In this document: in pieces, positions 32,817 through 43,290 of the stretch
Position numbering within the stretch: position 1 is the stretch's first letter
Layout of the letters: each line of letters starts with the position of its first letter
Virus record (IMG/VR): IMGVR_UViG_3300015264_000030
Location: 1-53,402 of that record
DNA: 53,402 nucleotides
Strand: one strand, 5' to 3'
Source: a virus
Position numbers and translations under genes: made by a program
The notes under the pieces: generated by a model
What the model was told of the DNA's origin: nothing
What the model saw: only the letters and a program-made list of their open reading frames with translations
Databases searched by the model: none

Positions 32817-34586
32817 ATGCAAATTAGTGGTTTAATAACAGGGACGCTTGGATACGCGTTGCGAAGGGAATTTTTATCAAATGCTTTCGCAATACGCGAC
32901 GTTCAGACTTTCAATTATGAGATTTATTCTGTTGATTTTACTGGTGACGCAAATACCATTCAAACTCAAATAAAAAATCAATTCAGTCAAGTTTATTCCG
33001 GTGATGTTCATGTTATAGTTTTTAATACCCAAAATACTTTTCAATTTCCGAGTGATAGTATCCGAGCATCAAGATTTAATATCACCGTCGAAATAAAAAG
33101 TCCCCTAACAAATATTTCTTCTGGATTTCCAGAATTAAGTTCGGCATATTATTCTGGACTTAATACTACTTTCTGGACTAACTATGGACAATATTTACTT
33201 GATTTCAGAGAAGGTTTCGATTTTGCAATCAATTCAAATGGTCAAAGAGAATTCAATCACTCTATTTCTTTCGGTCTGCAAACTGGATGGTCAGGAGATA
33301 ATTCGGCGGCGGGTAGAAAGTCTTACGCGCAAAGTATTGTTAGTGGAATATTTGGAAATGACTCAAATACTACTTTCGGTTTATCGGTTTTAAGTGGTCA
33401 GATTAGTGGAGTTGGAAATTCTGGTATTTTTAGAAACTATTTTACAGAATCCTACGACTTAATTAAAAATGTCTATTCATTTGGACGAAAAAGAGAAGAA
33501 CTCCCCTTCGATGGCACAGGAATTATCTATGATTTAAGCAATTCTATCAATATGGCTAATGATGGAACTATTGATGTTTCTGAAAAGGCTTCGACGCAGG
33601 GTAAAATCAACTTTGCTTTAGCTGAATCAATACTTGAAAGTTATCTTGGCGCAGCATATCCGCGTTGTTCAGGAATTTATTCAAAATTTTATAATACTGG
33701 TATTATTTTGCAAGATAATCAATACTCTGTTATAACTGGCTCCCTTCTTCCATTGATAAATACGCCCATCAAGACAGTTAGGATTCTTGATGCAAATAGT
33801 CTTTCCGCCAGTTATGAAGTCACTTATACCAATAATCCGACATTTTCAGGTGATGGGACAGTTACTTCGCAAAATATAGAAGTCAAAATAAACACTTATA
33901 ATATGGTGGATATTTCTCATTCTTTTGATTATACTGTTAATAAGATAATCAATGATTCTGGATATTTTTCTACTTTAATGAATAATACTACCGGCTTGAG
34001 TCCATCTACTGTGAGCAACTATTATAATACGAATTTTAGTAATATTGTTTCTGTATATCCAAATATGAATTTGATTAAAACCAATTTTACTTGGCCGAAT
34101 ATCAAAACAAAAGCATCCGCGAAATTTGATTATAGCAATAATCCTTCATATTTTAATATTGTTAATGGTTTAACTTTTAATATTTTAGATTATTCTGTTA
34201 ATGACCAAAGACCAGTGGATATTATTAGCGAATATAAAGTTATCAACCGTCCGACAAAAACATCTGTTTTAAGTTATGGTTATCAATCTGAAAGAGGAAC
34301 AATTTCTATTTCGATTAAATCTCAAATTGGAAAGCAAAGCAATCAATTCTTCCCAGATGGAATAGGTAGTTTTTCGACAATAAATGGCAAAACTTTGGCT
34401 CAATATTTAATTGCGCTGTATTTATTTGGGGGACAAGTATTTTTGAAACAGTTTAATTATCCAACATTAGCGTTTAATTGGTTTATTTCTGATTCAAAAT
34501 ATACTTTTGATTCTGGCGGAAATTTGAATTTGGAATTAGATTATACCTATACTCTAAAAAAGAGATTGCCTTCTAATTTCCCATAA
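32817..34586 (+). CDS. Distal tail structural protein
   Basis: A 589-aa beta-rich protein directly after the tape measure, where distal tail proteins are usually encoded. FNYEIYSVDFTGDANTIQTQI at about 31-51 and REFNHSISFGLQTGW at about 142-156 are characteristic strands. The C-terminal third (NRPTKTSVLSYGYQSERGTISISIKSQ, NLNLELDYTYTLKKRL) is also all-beta. It shares an arrangement with the next gene product (YSVDF/YSVKL, N-H-IS, SIEIS-type strands), so the two may be distant paralogues. No known catalytic motif. Confidence 0.55.
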   Translation: MQISGLITGTLGYALRREFLSNAFAIRDVQTFNYEIYSVDFTGDANTIQTQIKNQFSQVYSGDVHVIVFNTQNTFQFPSDSIRASRFNITVEIKSPLTNISSGFPELSSAYYSGLNTTFWTNYGQYLLDFREGFDFAINSNGQREFNHSISFGLQTGWSGDNSAAGRKSYAQSIVSGIFGNDSNTTFGLSVLSGQISGVGNSGIFRNYFTESYDLIKNVYSFGRKREELPFDGTGIIYDLSNSINMANDGTIDVSEKASTQGKINFALAESILESYLGAAYPRCSGIYSKFYNTGIILQDNQYSVITGSLLPLINTPIKTVRILDANSLSASYEVTYTNNPTFSGDGTVTSQNIEVKINTYNMVDISHSFDYTVNKIINDSGYFSTLMNNTTGLSPSTVSNYYNTNFSNIVSVYPNMNLIKTNFTWPNIKTKASAKFDYSNNPSYFNIVNGLTFNILDYSVNDQRPVDIISEYKVINRPTKTSVLSYGYQSERGTISISIKSQIGKQSNQFFPDGIGSFSTINGKTLAQYLIALYLFGGQVFLKQFNYPTLAFNWFISDSKYTFDSGGNLNLELDYTYTLKKRLPSNFP

Positions 34587-34591
34587 AAGTT

Positions 34592-36235
34592 ATGACAACA
34601 GGAATATTCGTAACATACGATACAACGACGTTGAATCCAACACCGTTAGTGAACTATTCGCGTCAGCCGGTCAATTTCGGATATATCTATGGATATAATA
34701 CGGATATTGCTTTAGATGGTTTTTATACTGGAATCACCACCACTGGTGCGGCGATTTCTTACCTAACTGGAGTTTTTGCAAATCAATTCAAGGGTCTTAC
34801 TGTTACCGACGACCAAAGCAATATACTTTATCAATGGACGGGCGTTACTGTCGAATCAATCAATTTAGATACAAACCCATATTTTCAAGGCTCTTTTGTC
34901 AAATATTCTGTAAAATTGAAATCTTTTGATGTGCCTAGTGGTATTGTTGACCCATCCAATGAATATTCATTTAATCAAAATGATGATGGTTCTGTAAATG
35001 TCAATCATAAAATAAGTGCTAGGGCAGCTAGAAATATTAGTGGAGCTTTTCAAAATACAATTAGTTTCGTTAGACAGTTCACGGGACAAGACCCATTTTC
35101 AAATTGCGCGCCATACCTCGTCCCTAGTGGCAGTGGAATATTATTAAGCATCTCTGAGAATATCAATCGTGCTGATGCGATTTATTCTGTCAATGAGGTG
35201 TATAAATATAATACCGGAATATCGGCCCCTTATGTTAAAATTACTTCCATAGAAATTTCTGAAAGTCTTGACGCTGAATTTAGAACCATAGAACACACGA
35301 CAAAGATTCAGGGTTCTCCCGTTAATAATAATCTAAACTCTATTATTACAAATAATTTAAGTTATGGACTATTGGCCGATATTCAAAATGAATATGGATT
35401 CTTTATTTCTAATTGGGTAAAAAATACTTATTCAGCTAATGTAGATTCCGGTGCAGCCACAGTTGAAATCAAAGTGGGATATATGTCTGGTGCAAATCCA
35501 TCTGGATTTTTTGATTATGTTGTAAATTGTGATAAAGATTCTTTAGTTAATACCGAAGATTGGAAAGTAGAAGGAGAATTTAGATGTTTTGGCCCATTAG
35601 ATTATAGGTCAAATCAATTAACGGCTTTCAAACAGGCAAATAGCGGAAGTGATTGGCGAGCTTATCTTACTGGATTGATTACCAGTTCGCCTGTCTTTTC
35701 TGGCAATCATAATACTAGCATTATTTTCTCTCCAAATTGTGAAGTTCAGGTTATAGAAAATACTAAATTGGCGACACTTAGGATTTCTCTAGTTATGGAG
35801 AATGGTTATGAACCAACTGGATTTGATAATCTAAAATATTCTATTGATTCGACTCCTAGTAAATGGATTTATGAATTATTGCCTTCGGTCAATATCGAGG
35901 GTTCTTTCGTTATTCAAGATTTGCAAACTCAATCAATGGCAAAGCAAAAATTCTCTCTTGATGGAAAAGGAACTAACCCTGCGGCGGATTTGTCATTAGT
36001 AAGCGGATACTTAAATTCTTTAGCAAACATTTATGTTCTTTCTGGAACGCAAAATACAATGACCGCATTTTTAATTGGGGATGAAGTGATGACCGGGATT
36101 TATGACGTTAGCCGCTCAATAACATATCTTGGGAAAGACAATGGAATTAGCACGGGTCTTTTATCCTTACAAGCGATAGGAACAAATACGGCTTCAATTC
36201 CTGTTAGACCGGCGGGTTACAATTTTGGTTATTAA
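34592..36235 (+). CDS. Distal tail structural protein, possible paralogue of the preceding gene
   Basis: A 547-aa beta-rich protein. The block FVKYSVKLKSFDVPSG, the strand VNVNHKISARAARN and the segment YVKITSIEISESLDAEFRTIEHTTKIQGS run parallel to blocks in the protein at 32817 (FNYEIYSVDF, FNHSISFGLQ, DLSNSINMANDGTIDVSEKASTQGK). This suggests duplication. Position after the tape measure points to the tail tip or baseplate-like complex. Contains the NPSGFFDY motif also seen in fibres. Starts 5 nt after the preceding stop. Confidence 0.5.
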   Translation: MTTGIFVTYDTTTLNPTPLVNYSRQPVNFGYIYGYNTDIALDGFYTGITTTGAAISYLTGVFANQFKGLTVTDDQSNILYQWTGVTVESINLDTNPYFQGSFVKYSVKLKSFDVPSGIVDPSNEYSFNQNDDGSVNVNHKISARAARNISGAFQNTISFVRQFTGQDPFSNCAPYLVPSGSGILLSISENINRADAIYSVNEVYKYNTGISAPYVKITSIEISESLDAEFRTIEHTTKIQGSPVNNNLNSIITNNLSYGLLADIQNEYGFFISNWVKNTYSANVDSGAATVEIKVGYMSGANPSGFFDYVVNCDKDSLVNTEDWKVEGEFRCFGPLDYRSNQLTAFKQANSGSDWRAYLTGLITSSPVFSGNHNTSIIFSPNCEVQVIENTKLATLRISLVMENGYEPTGFDNLKYSIDSTPSKWIYELLPSVNIEGSFVIQDLQTQSMAKQKFSLDGKGTNPAADLSLVSGYLNSLANIYVLSGTQNTMTAFLIGDEVMTGIYDVSRSITYLGKDNGISTGLLSLQAIGTNTASIPVRPAGYNFGY

Positions 36236-36245
36236 GTGTAATTAT
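36236..36245 (+). promoter_or_regulatory. Candidate late promoter motif GTGTAATTAT
   Basis: Exact consensus immediately after the TAA of the preceding gene; an AAGG ribosome site and the ATG at 36262 follow. Confidence 0.55.
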
Positions 36246-36261
36246 CTGTGGGATAAGGCAA

Positions 36262-37962
36262 ATGAATATCGCGCCATTTTTACAATGTCTGGGAGCAACT
36301 GGAATAAATACCGGAGTATCTATTCTTGGATTATATTCTTTTGCAAGTGGAGACAATCTAGTAGCATATAATCAAATTTATTCAACTGGATTCCATTATA
36401 TCAGTGGTATTCCATACAACGATGCTGTTCCAATGATTTTCAACGGCTCTGGAAATCAACCAAGCGGCAAATTAACAGGAAATGGTTTTTATCAAGTTTC
36501 TGACCTTTTCTCTACGGATTTTTCTGTTATTATCTATTTGAATTATAGTGGCTGTAACTATTCTGGCAGTAATAACCAGTTGCTTGCTTCTACTAGCCTT
36601 TCTTCTGGTGCTAATTTAGGCATAACGCCTTCAAACAGATTATTCATAAAAACTCCAGATTATTCTTATACGATTCCAAAAGAAATTGGCGTTGGTGATT
36701 TTGCTTATTTCAGTGTGGTTGGTTCGAGATTTGTTAATTTTGGTTTGTTCAGCATGGCTGATAATGTTCTTTATAGTAAAAATTATGACGAAGGAAATCC
36801 TATTATTAGTTTAACTGATTTAACTTTTGGTGGGGCATTAACATATTCTTCAACTTTTACTGGATATTCTGGTAAATTAAATGAAATATATTTATTTAGC
36901 GGAGCATTAGGTTCAACTTCGGTTGGAGGATGTATTGCTTGCGCTTTCGCCACTGGATATACAACTGGTGCAAGTTCCTATAATTATATCACAACTCAGA
37001 TTACTGGTTCCTATTGGACAGGAATTACTTCATCTGGATTACTTTCGACCACTCAAGTCCTGACTTCATATCCAAAATTAACTGGTGGAACTGGTTATGT
37101 GTATTTTGATTTGGGGATTTCAGGCGCGATAACAATAGGTCAGGCACTCATTCCCCTTTCTCAAAGTGGGACTCAAACTGGTTTTATCAGTGGTCTATCT
37201 TTTGCTTTCGATACTTCTCAACCGATGAGCGGATTTTTATTTGATTTTTATTTTACTCAGGGACTTTCTTCTGGCGATATTGTCGAAATTTATACTTATC
37301 CAGTATTTAATACGAAAATTGGATTTCAGTTATCAAATCTGAATTATCCTTCCTCGACTGATGTGGTTCAACTTTATGGCAATGGCTTAGCCGAAACAAG
37401 CGGGATTGATTATTCAGTAGCATTTAATAATTTGATTCTTGGCTTTGATTCTCTTGATTTGCTTCAATATGACATTTATCCAGCAACTTATACTGGGCCA
37501 TACGCGACTGGATTTATTCAGACTGGAACGACTGGCGGTGGATTCGTTAATATTACGGGCGTCAGTGGGATGTCACTTTCTGGATTTAGTTCTGACATTT
37601 ATCTTAACGGACAAAAGATGGCAAGTGGATTAAATTTTTCTGTATCAGGATTAACATTGACCGTTTCTGGAAATGATTTTCAAGATTTTAATGACCCGTC
37701 TGGACATCTTTTGGAAATAAAGTTTATTCCTCAGTATAGCGGATTACTAAGGAATTTTACGATGATTTCAGGGAATCAATTTTATATTAGTGGGATTTCG
37801 GGATTTTCTGAACAGGTGTGGGTGAATGGACAAAGACAATTCAATGGTTTAGATTATTTCAAGTATCCAAGATGTCGCACTTGCACTGGAAATTTCGTGA
37901 ATCCCGGATTTCCATTTGTTTTATATGACAGTTCTATTGATACTATTGGCTTTTTTCAGTAA
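36262..37962 (+). CDS. Tail-tip adhesin with LamG/concanavalin-like domain
   Basis: A 566-aa protein rich in SG and TG dipeptides. Residues about 65-225 look like a LamG/concanavalin A-like beta-sandwich: FSTDFSVIIYLNYSG at the start, NRLFIKTPDYSYTIP in the middle, and FTGYSGKLNEIYLFSGALG at the end, the usual closing strand. Such domains bind sugars or proteins and are common in phage tail adhesins. The C-terminal part repeats a beta motif twice: SGMSLSGFSSDIYLNGQKM and ISGISGFSEQVWVNGQRQFNGLDY. CRTC near the C-terminus could bind metal or form a disulphide. A promoter-like motif starts this block. Confidence 0.6.
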   Translation: MNIAPFLQCLGATGINTGVSILGLYSFASGDNLVAYNQIYSTGFHYISGIPYNDAVPMIFNGSGNQPSGKLTGNGFYQVSDLFSTDFSVIIYLNYSGCNYSGSNNQLLASTSLSSGANLGITPSNRLFIKTPDYSYTIPKEIGVGDFAYFSVVGSRFVNFGLFSMADNVLYSKNYDEGNPIISLTDLTFGGALTYSSTFTGYSGKLNEIYLFSGALGSTSVGGCIACAFATGYTTGASSYNYITTQITGSYWTGITSSGLLSTTQVLTSYPKLTGGTGYVYFDLGISGAITIGQALIPLSQSGTQTGFISGLSFAFDTSQPMSGFLFDFYFTQGLSSGDIVEIYTYPVFNTKIGFQLSNLNYPSSTDVVQLYGNGLAETSGIDYSVAFNNLILGFDSLDLLQYDIYPATYTGPYATGFIQTGTTGGGFVNITGVSGMSLSGFSSDIYLNGQKMASGLNFSVSGLTLTVSGNDFQDFNDPSGHLLEIKFIPQYSGLLRNFTMISGNQFYISGISGFSEQVWVNGQRQFNGLDYFKYPRCRTCTGNFVNPGFPFVLYDSSIDTIGFFQ

Positions 37963-37970
37963 AATAATAT

Positions 37971-40900
37971 ATGATACAGGTTTTACAAGGAGTAAGTGTT
38001 ATGCCACGAGGCGGAAATAATCGTTTTGTTTCCCAGAATTGGCCGAATTCTTATGCCTTCGGAGGATGGATTTATAATGTATCAACTACGTTAGGATTTA
38101 ACGAAAAGCCAACCGAAGTCACTCTTAATATAATTCTTGAGACTTCTACATTTTCTCAAACAGCGGCTAAGTTTGATATTACTCAATCTGATTTGCATTG
38201 TGATGCTGGAATTGGTGGTTTTTCAAACGAAACTTGGTATGACATGAATATTGAAGGATTCCAACTCCAGAATTTCCTCCTTTATTCCTATAACTTTTCG
38301 ATTGAAAATGGACAAAAAATTCTGAATGTCACTTTCAAAGATTATTCGATTATCCTTGACAAAATCTATATTGGTTTATTTAAGAAACAGGGATACTTAA
38401 TGCCTCACACTGTAAGTTCTCAATTACAACTACCTATTCGTTGTCAAGATTGTGAATATACTGGTGCGGCAATTACTGGCACTGGATTTGCTTCGCGCGA
38501 TATAAATTTCGGATGCTATGTTGGTAATAATGGAAATACTGTTGATTTATTTTCAAATACTTATTACACTTCTGGGAATGTTTTTAATGTATGGCAGCAC
38601 AATATCTTGAATCCAGCATTATCAGGAATTGTGCGTAATCAATTTGACTTAAATGGTGGATATTTAATTATTGGGACGGAATCAGCCACGGAAGAAAGAT
38701 GCAATTCTGCCCCAAATATCAATTATAGTTTTATTGAATTGATTTCTGCTCTACGTCTAAATGGAATAGGCTTTTCAGGAAGTTTCCCTTCTGGGACTGG
38801 GGATTCTGATTATGTTTATCGTAATAATTATAATGGTAGCTTGAGAGAGGTGCTTCAAAACTGGTGTTCTGACTTGGCATATACATTTTATACGAGTGGG
38901 AGAACATTTATCGGAATCAATCTTCAAAATCCGATTGATATTTCCGCATTAACCAGCATCGCTGACCCAACAAGTTCTATTGGACAATATTTTGAGATAA
39001 ACTCATCTGGTTCGATTACTAGCGGAGGAAACTCAGCCATCCTAAACTTCAATTCAAGAACTTCATTAGAAAATACTTTTATACAAGCCGTCGTTTGTGA
39101 TAATAGTTATCCGATTACAGAAAAACAAATAACTAAAAGTGTTAAGAAATTTGTCGGTATTAGTCCTTTGCATCCAACTGCTCTTAATCAAATCAATAGT
39201 GAATTAGTTTCTGACAATAATCTTTATGGAACCAATTTCACAAGAAGCGGATATGAAATCCCTTGGTTTGATTCTGGATTCGATGCGGTTGGAAATAGCC
39301 TTTATACAGATGGTTATTTTGCAAACTTCGCAAGACTAGATGGAAGAAGTTATAATGACCTTGACGCCGCTATTGCTCTATCAAATTATGATGATACTTT
39401 GAGAGAACTTTTTGTTGCTCAACGCTGCCTATTTAATGCTTGGGATATTGGCGGCGCGTTATTTCCTCAAATTAACTGGACGCCAGAACAGGCTGGAAAT
39501 GGAAATACTTTTTGGCCTTTGAATAACGCCTATTGTCGTGCGAATTTTGCCGCACTTGGGCTATTTCCAATCATGGAAATTACGAATTCAGAACTGAAAA
39601 CCAATATCATTTATGACAATTTCAAAAATGCTGAAAAAGATGGAATTGCTAATATCAATACTGACCAAAGATACTTTCGAGTATTCCTTGGATACTCTTA
39701 TGAAGATTTGAAAAGTGATATTACGACTTGGGAGAAAAATGCCGCGAGAGCCATGTATAAATATGGTATAGTGACTCAGGGGCCTCTTACTGGTCAACCA
39801 TTTGCTCCAATCAATCAGTTGGATGATATTTCTCCGACTGCGGGTTTTTATGGCGCGAGCGGATTAGTTTATTCAAGGATAGAAAATAGCTTTACGCCAG
39901 AAACCAATCGTTATCAGGATGTAAAATACGCTCCCTACTTGGATGTGATGCTTTATTCCGGTTATGTTGTTACTACTGGTTCGACAGGTATCTATTATAG
40001 CGGAAGTAATAAATATAATCCATTTGTTCCACCGGGATTTTCAGATTATGCGGGAAGATTGCCAACTGGATTATGGGTTTCAACTTTAGATAATGATTGG
40101 GGAACAATTCAAGAAGCATTTCAGACTAGCCTTGCTTTTAATTTAAGTGACCCATGTGCCGAACAATATACATTAGACCAAGGAATCTCTCAAATTCTTA
40201 CTGAGACTGATAGAACTTTACAAGATTGGAGATTAGAATATTTCAAACCCATCGTTAATCCCGACCTTTCGACAATTTCTGAAATAATCCAGAGCGACCA
40301 ATTTAACTTTTCTGGTGTTGTTGATGAAATTTGGACAACATATACAAATACCCGATTGATTAACAAAAAAGAGTGCAAAAAACTCAATATTATAATCATT
40401 CCTGATACATTAAACCATCCGAATATTCAGTTGACTTTTTCTCCTCAACCTGTCAATGCAAATAATCCTGTGGTCTTGAGGTCTTATAAGCAAAAACTTT
40501 ATGAGGCCGATTTAAGAAAAAATACAACAGAAACACCAAGCATTTGTTCTATTTCCCTTTTGGATGAAATGTGTCGCAATGTTCTTTCTGGTGCATCAGG
40601 TTTTAGTCAAATATTCACTCCATCATTAACAAGTCAACAAACTGGTTGCGTTATCCTTGAAGATAAAAATAATTATCTGTTGGAAGGATTTAATACTGGC
40701 GTTTTATTTGGAAAGAATTCTAGGACTCTCGATGTTGCTATTACTAAAAATCCTAATCGAAATATTTATCCGACTTTCGATGAAAATGGAGATTATTATT
40801 ATGCTGACTTGAACTTAGGTAGCCTTATTTTGGATAATGTAACTGTCAACGCCTCGATTATCTATCCAATCCAATCTTTTCCAAATAGCATCGCCAACTA

Positions 40901-41399
40901 TTCTGGTATTTATGAATCTCAGATTACTACTGAATACCGAATTCCATCATTCACTCAGGTTTTTGGGACGCCAGTAAATCAAACAGGTAACAACACTTCA
41001 TCATTTAAGTTTGTAAGCAATCCAGTTGATAATTTACTTGACCCAATTCTCGACCCATTAACCAATGAAGTCAAATCATTTATTACTGTTCTGGATGGTT
41101 CTGGAAATAGCATCATTAAGACGCCTCAAGATTATTATAACTATATCAAAAATTTGAATAATTACAATTTGACTGCGCCAATGAAAGAAGTCAATCTTAC
41201 TTTAGCTGGGCCTCCAAGACAATTTGGTGCGTTTGTCAATTATTTAACTCCTGCATCTGGATTACAGTCACTCACGTTAAGTGTATCTGATAATGGAGTA
41301 AAGACGGATTTGATTTTTGCAGACAGGCCAAAGATTCTTCCAAAGCCAGAATCGCTTTTGAACAAGATTGGAGCAAGAATCAAAGGAACATACAATTAA
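37971..41399 (+). CDS. Tail hub/baseplate-like protein
   Basis: A 1142-aa tail protein downstream of the tape measure. About residues 95-130 (SYNFSIENGQKILNVTFKDYSIILDKIYIGL) and 285-320 (NYNGSLREVLQNWCSDLAYTFYTSGRTFIGINL) match the pattern of tail hub proteins, where a small domain computes a surface and a helix plus strand (L--VL--WC-DL---F) follows. Later sections are long beta/helical regions and a C-terminal helix-rich end (RPKILPKPESLLNKIGARIKG). It is the best hub candidate in the window, at the centre of the tail tip. No peptidoglycan hydrolase motif seen. Confidence 0.6.
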   Translation: MIQVLQGVSVMPRGGNNRFVSQNWPNSYAFGGWIYNVSTTLGFNEKPTEVTLNIILETSTFSQTAAKFDITQSDLHCDAGIGGFSNETWYDMNIEGFQLQNFLLYSYNFSIENGQKILNVTFKDYSIILDKIYIGLFKKQGYLMPHTVSSQLQLPIRCQDCEYTGAAITGTGFASRDINFGCYVGNNGNTVDLFSNTYYTSGNVFNVWQHNILNPALSGIVRNQFDLNGGYLIIGTESATEERCNSAPNINYSFIELISALRLNGIGFSGSFPSGTGDSDYVYRNNYNGSLREVLQNWCSDLAYTFYTSGRTFIGINLQNPIDISALTSIADPTSSIGQYFEINSSGSITSGGNSAILNFNSRTSLENTFIQAVVCDNSYPITEKQITKSVKKFVGISPLHPTALNQINSELVSDNNLYGTNFTRSGYEIPWFDSGFDAVGNSLYTDGYFANFARLDGRSYNDLDAAIALSNYDDTLRELFVAQRCLFNAWDIGGALFPQINWTPEQAGNGNTFWPLNNAYCRANFAALGLFPIMEITNSELKTNIIYDNFKNAEKDGIANINTDQRYFRVFLGYSYEDLKSDITTWEKNAARAMYKYGIVTQGPLTGQPFAPINQLDDISPTAGFYGASGLVYSRIENSFTPETNRYQDVKYAPYLDVMLYSGYVVTTGSTGIYYSGSNKYNPFVPPGFSDYAGRLPTGLWVSTLDNDWGTIQEAFQTSLAFNLSDPCAEQYTLDQGISQILTETDRTLQDWRLEYFKPIVNPDLSTISEIIQSDQFNFSGVVDEIWTTYTNTRLINKKECKKLNIIIIPDTLNHPNIQLTFSPQPVNANNPVVLRSYKQKLYEADLRKNTTETPSICSISLLDEMCRNVLSGASGFSQIFTPSLTSQQTGCVILEDKNNYLLEGFNTGVLFGKNSRTLDVAITKNPNRNIYPTFDENGDYYYADLNLGSLILDNVTVNASIIYPIQSFPNSIANYSGIYESQITTEYRIPSFTQVFGTPVNQTGNNTSSFKFVSNPVDNLLDPILDPLTNEVKSFITVLDGSGNSIIKTPQDYYNYIKNLNNYNLTAPMKEVNLTLAGPPRQFGAFVNYLTPASGLQSLTLSVSDNGVKTDLIFADRPKILPKPESLLNKIGARIKGTYN

Positions 41400-41401
41400 A
41401 A

Positions 41402-43288
41402 ATGCAGTTCACAGGAACAAGTTCGGTTCTTTTGCCTCAAGTCAGTCAGTTTGGTTTTTGTTTGACGGGGGTTAAGGTTTCAGATACGGGTGTCATCAAT
41501 TTTAAGTTTTTGGACACTGGGAGCGGCGCATTCTCTTTTTATTTTTCGGGTGGTTTAATTTCTTCTAATGCGCCCATTTGCACATACAATACTATTGAAT
41601 CAAATACAATTTCTGGATATTATCAAAGTGGGGTTTTGAGTTATTTGGTGAATGGAATCTTAGGGCAACAAAATGTGTCCTTTTCTAAATTGAAGAAGGT
41701 TACTGTTCAGGCTAATTCTTCAACTGTAATAGGTAATCTTTCTTTGAGTTCTAGTCAGATAAATTATTCTGTTGGATTTTCCCCAAATTATCAATGTTAT
41801 GGAAACTTAACTGGAACGATTGTCTCCGATATTCCATTTCCTATTTTAACACCTAATCTTTTCTTTTTTAATTCGCGTCAAAATCTGCTTGGTAATAATT
41901 ATACTGGCATCTCTATCCTTACTGGGAATAATTATTTATTATTTCCTGATATAGACCCATCACTATTTGAATATCAAGATAATTTCTATATTTCTCTACC
42001 AACCACATTTGGAAACATTGGAGGAAATTTTACTTCTTATCGTAGCGGCGTCATAAATCAATCAGTCGTATTATTTGCTCCCTCCAGTGGAAATATTTAT
42101 GCACAGACTTCCTTATTTGACGGAGAATGGAGCGGAAATCATTTCATTTATAGAGATAATCCTTTGACATACAATCTTGGATTTAATTATAGTAATTTTA
42201 CTTATAATGGTATTCCAAATAATTCTACTTTGAATATAAAATTCCAATCTCTTTCGCCTTTGAATGGGAGCGGTTATCAGGCCCAATATATTACTGGTTT
42301 TAATTTAGTTACTGGCGGTAGATATTCTTCCCCGCCGACGGTTCAGCTTTCGCAGTATTATTTTGTTACTGGTTTGCAAAATACATTACAAAGTTTCTTG
42401 TTTAGTTCTGGATGCACGGGTGCTTTGTCTGTAACTTTTACAGGTGGAACTCCCGTCTCTGATGCAAATGGCCGTCTTTATCTAAAGCCAGTCCGTTTGA
42501 GTGGAATTTACAATACTGGGATTGCTAATTTTATGATTGCAAGCGGTTATTCAGGGATTTCTAGCGGTCTTGGCTATCAATCCTCTCCAACCTTCATTTT
42601 AAGCACAGGAGGGGGCTGTTATAGCGTTCCTGATTTATCAGGGTATGAAACTCCACAATTCAGGTTCGCAAGCGGCTATGGGGCTGTATATGCTCAGGCC
42701 GCAGGGCTTGCGGGGTTAGTATTGACGAGTTTTGATGGGACAGGATACGCTGTTACTGGATTTGAGGTAACAAATATCGGATTTGGTTATTCCAACAGTT
42801 TTCCACCAAATATCTCTTTTCAAAGGATTTCGGGAGATTCTTTTACTGGAAATGCAAGTGGAAATTTTCTTTACAAGAGTTCGGGAACATACACTTTTGA
42901 CCAATTTTGGAAAATTGCTTATAATATCGGAACAGGTTTTACAAATTTGAACGATTACACTGGATACTATTCTGGTTCGTTGAATTTATATGGAAACGGA
43001 AATATCGGAATTCAGATTGGTTGTTCAAATCTTGACAATACGGCGGCAGTTTCGGGCTTGTTGATTATGAGTTTTTTGGCAGGTTCAACAACGATTACAC
43101 AACAACAAATTATTTACCAAACTAGAACATTCGATTTGAATACTGGGGCATTGCTGCCATTTTCTTCGCCAACAATTTCTCTAGTGCCTCTTTCAGATTT
43201 GACGTATATTTTGAATAATGACCCATCCGATATTCAATTTCAGGATATTTACAATGGCGGCATAGTAAGTAATATTATTTCATTTTAA
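41402..43288 (+). CDS. Beta-repeat structural protein, Ser-Gly rich
   Basis: A 628-aa probable tail protein. It contains three copies of a G-GY-S-P motif: TGGRYSSPPTVQLS, SGLGYQSSPTFILS and IGFGYSNSFPPNISF (about residues 305-465). This kind of repeat is common in beta-rich phage structural proteins. The last 150 residues (SSGTYTFDQFWKIAYNIGTGFTNL...) form a separate domain. High SG/TG content. It follows the hub gene by 2 nt and is probably part of the tail tip. Confidence 0.5.
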   Translation: MQFTGTSSVLLPQVSQFGFCLTGVKVSDTGVINFKFLDTGSGAFSFYFSGGLISSNAPICTYNTIESNTISGYYQSGVLSYLVNGILGQQNVSFSKLKKVTVQANSSTVIGNLSLSSSQINYSVGFSPNYQCYGNLTGTIVSDIPFPILTPNLFFFNSRQNLLGNNYTGISILTGNNYLLFPDIDPSLFEYQDNFYISLPTTFGNIGGNFTSYRSGVINQSVVLFAPSSGNIYAQTSLFDGEWSGNHFIYRDNPLTYNLGFNYSNFTYNGIPNNSTLNIKFQSLSPLNGSGYQAQYITGFNLVTGGRYSSPPTVQLSQYYFVTGLQNTLQSFLFSSGCTGALSVTFTGGTPVSDANGRLYLKPVRLSGIYNTGIANFMIASGYSGISSGLGYQSSPTFILSTGGGCYSVPDLSGYETPQFRFASGYGAVYAQAAGLAGLVLTSFDGTGYAVTGFEVTNIGFGYSNSFPPNISFQRISGDSFTGNASGNFLYKSSGTYTFDQFWKIAYNIGTGFTNLNDYTGYYSGSLNLYGNGNIGIQIGCSNLDNTAAVSGLLIMSFLAGSTTITQQQIIYQTRTFDLNTGALLPFSSPTISLVPLSDLTYILNNDPSDIQFQDIYNGGIVSNIISF

Positions 43289-43290
43289 TT

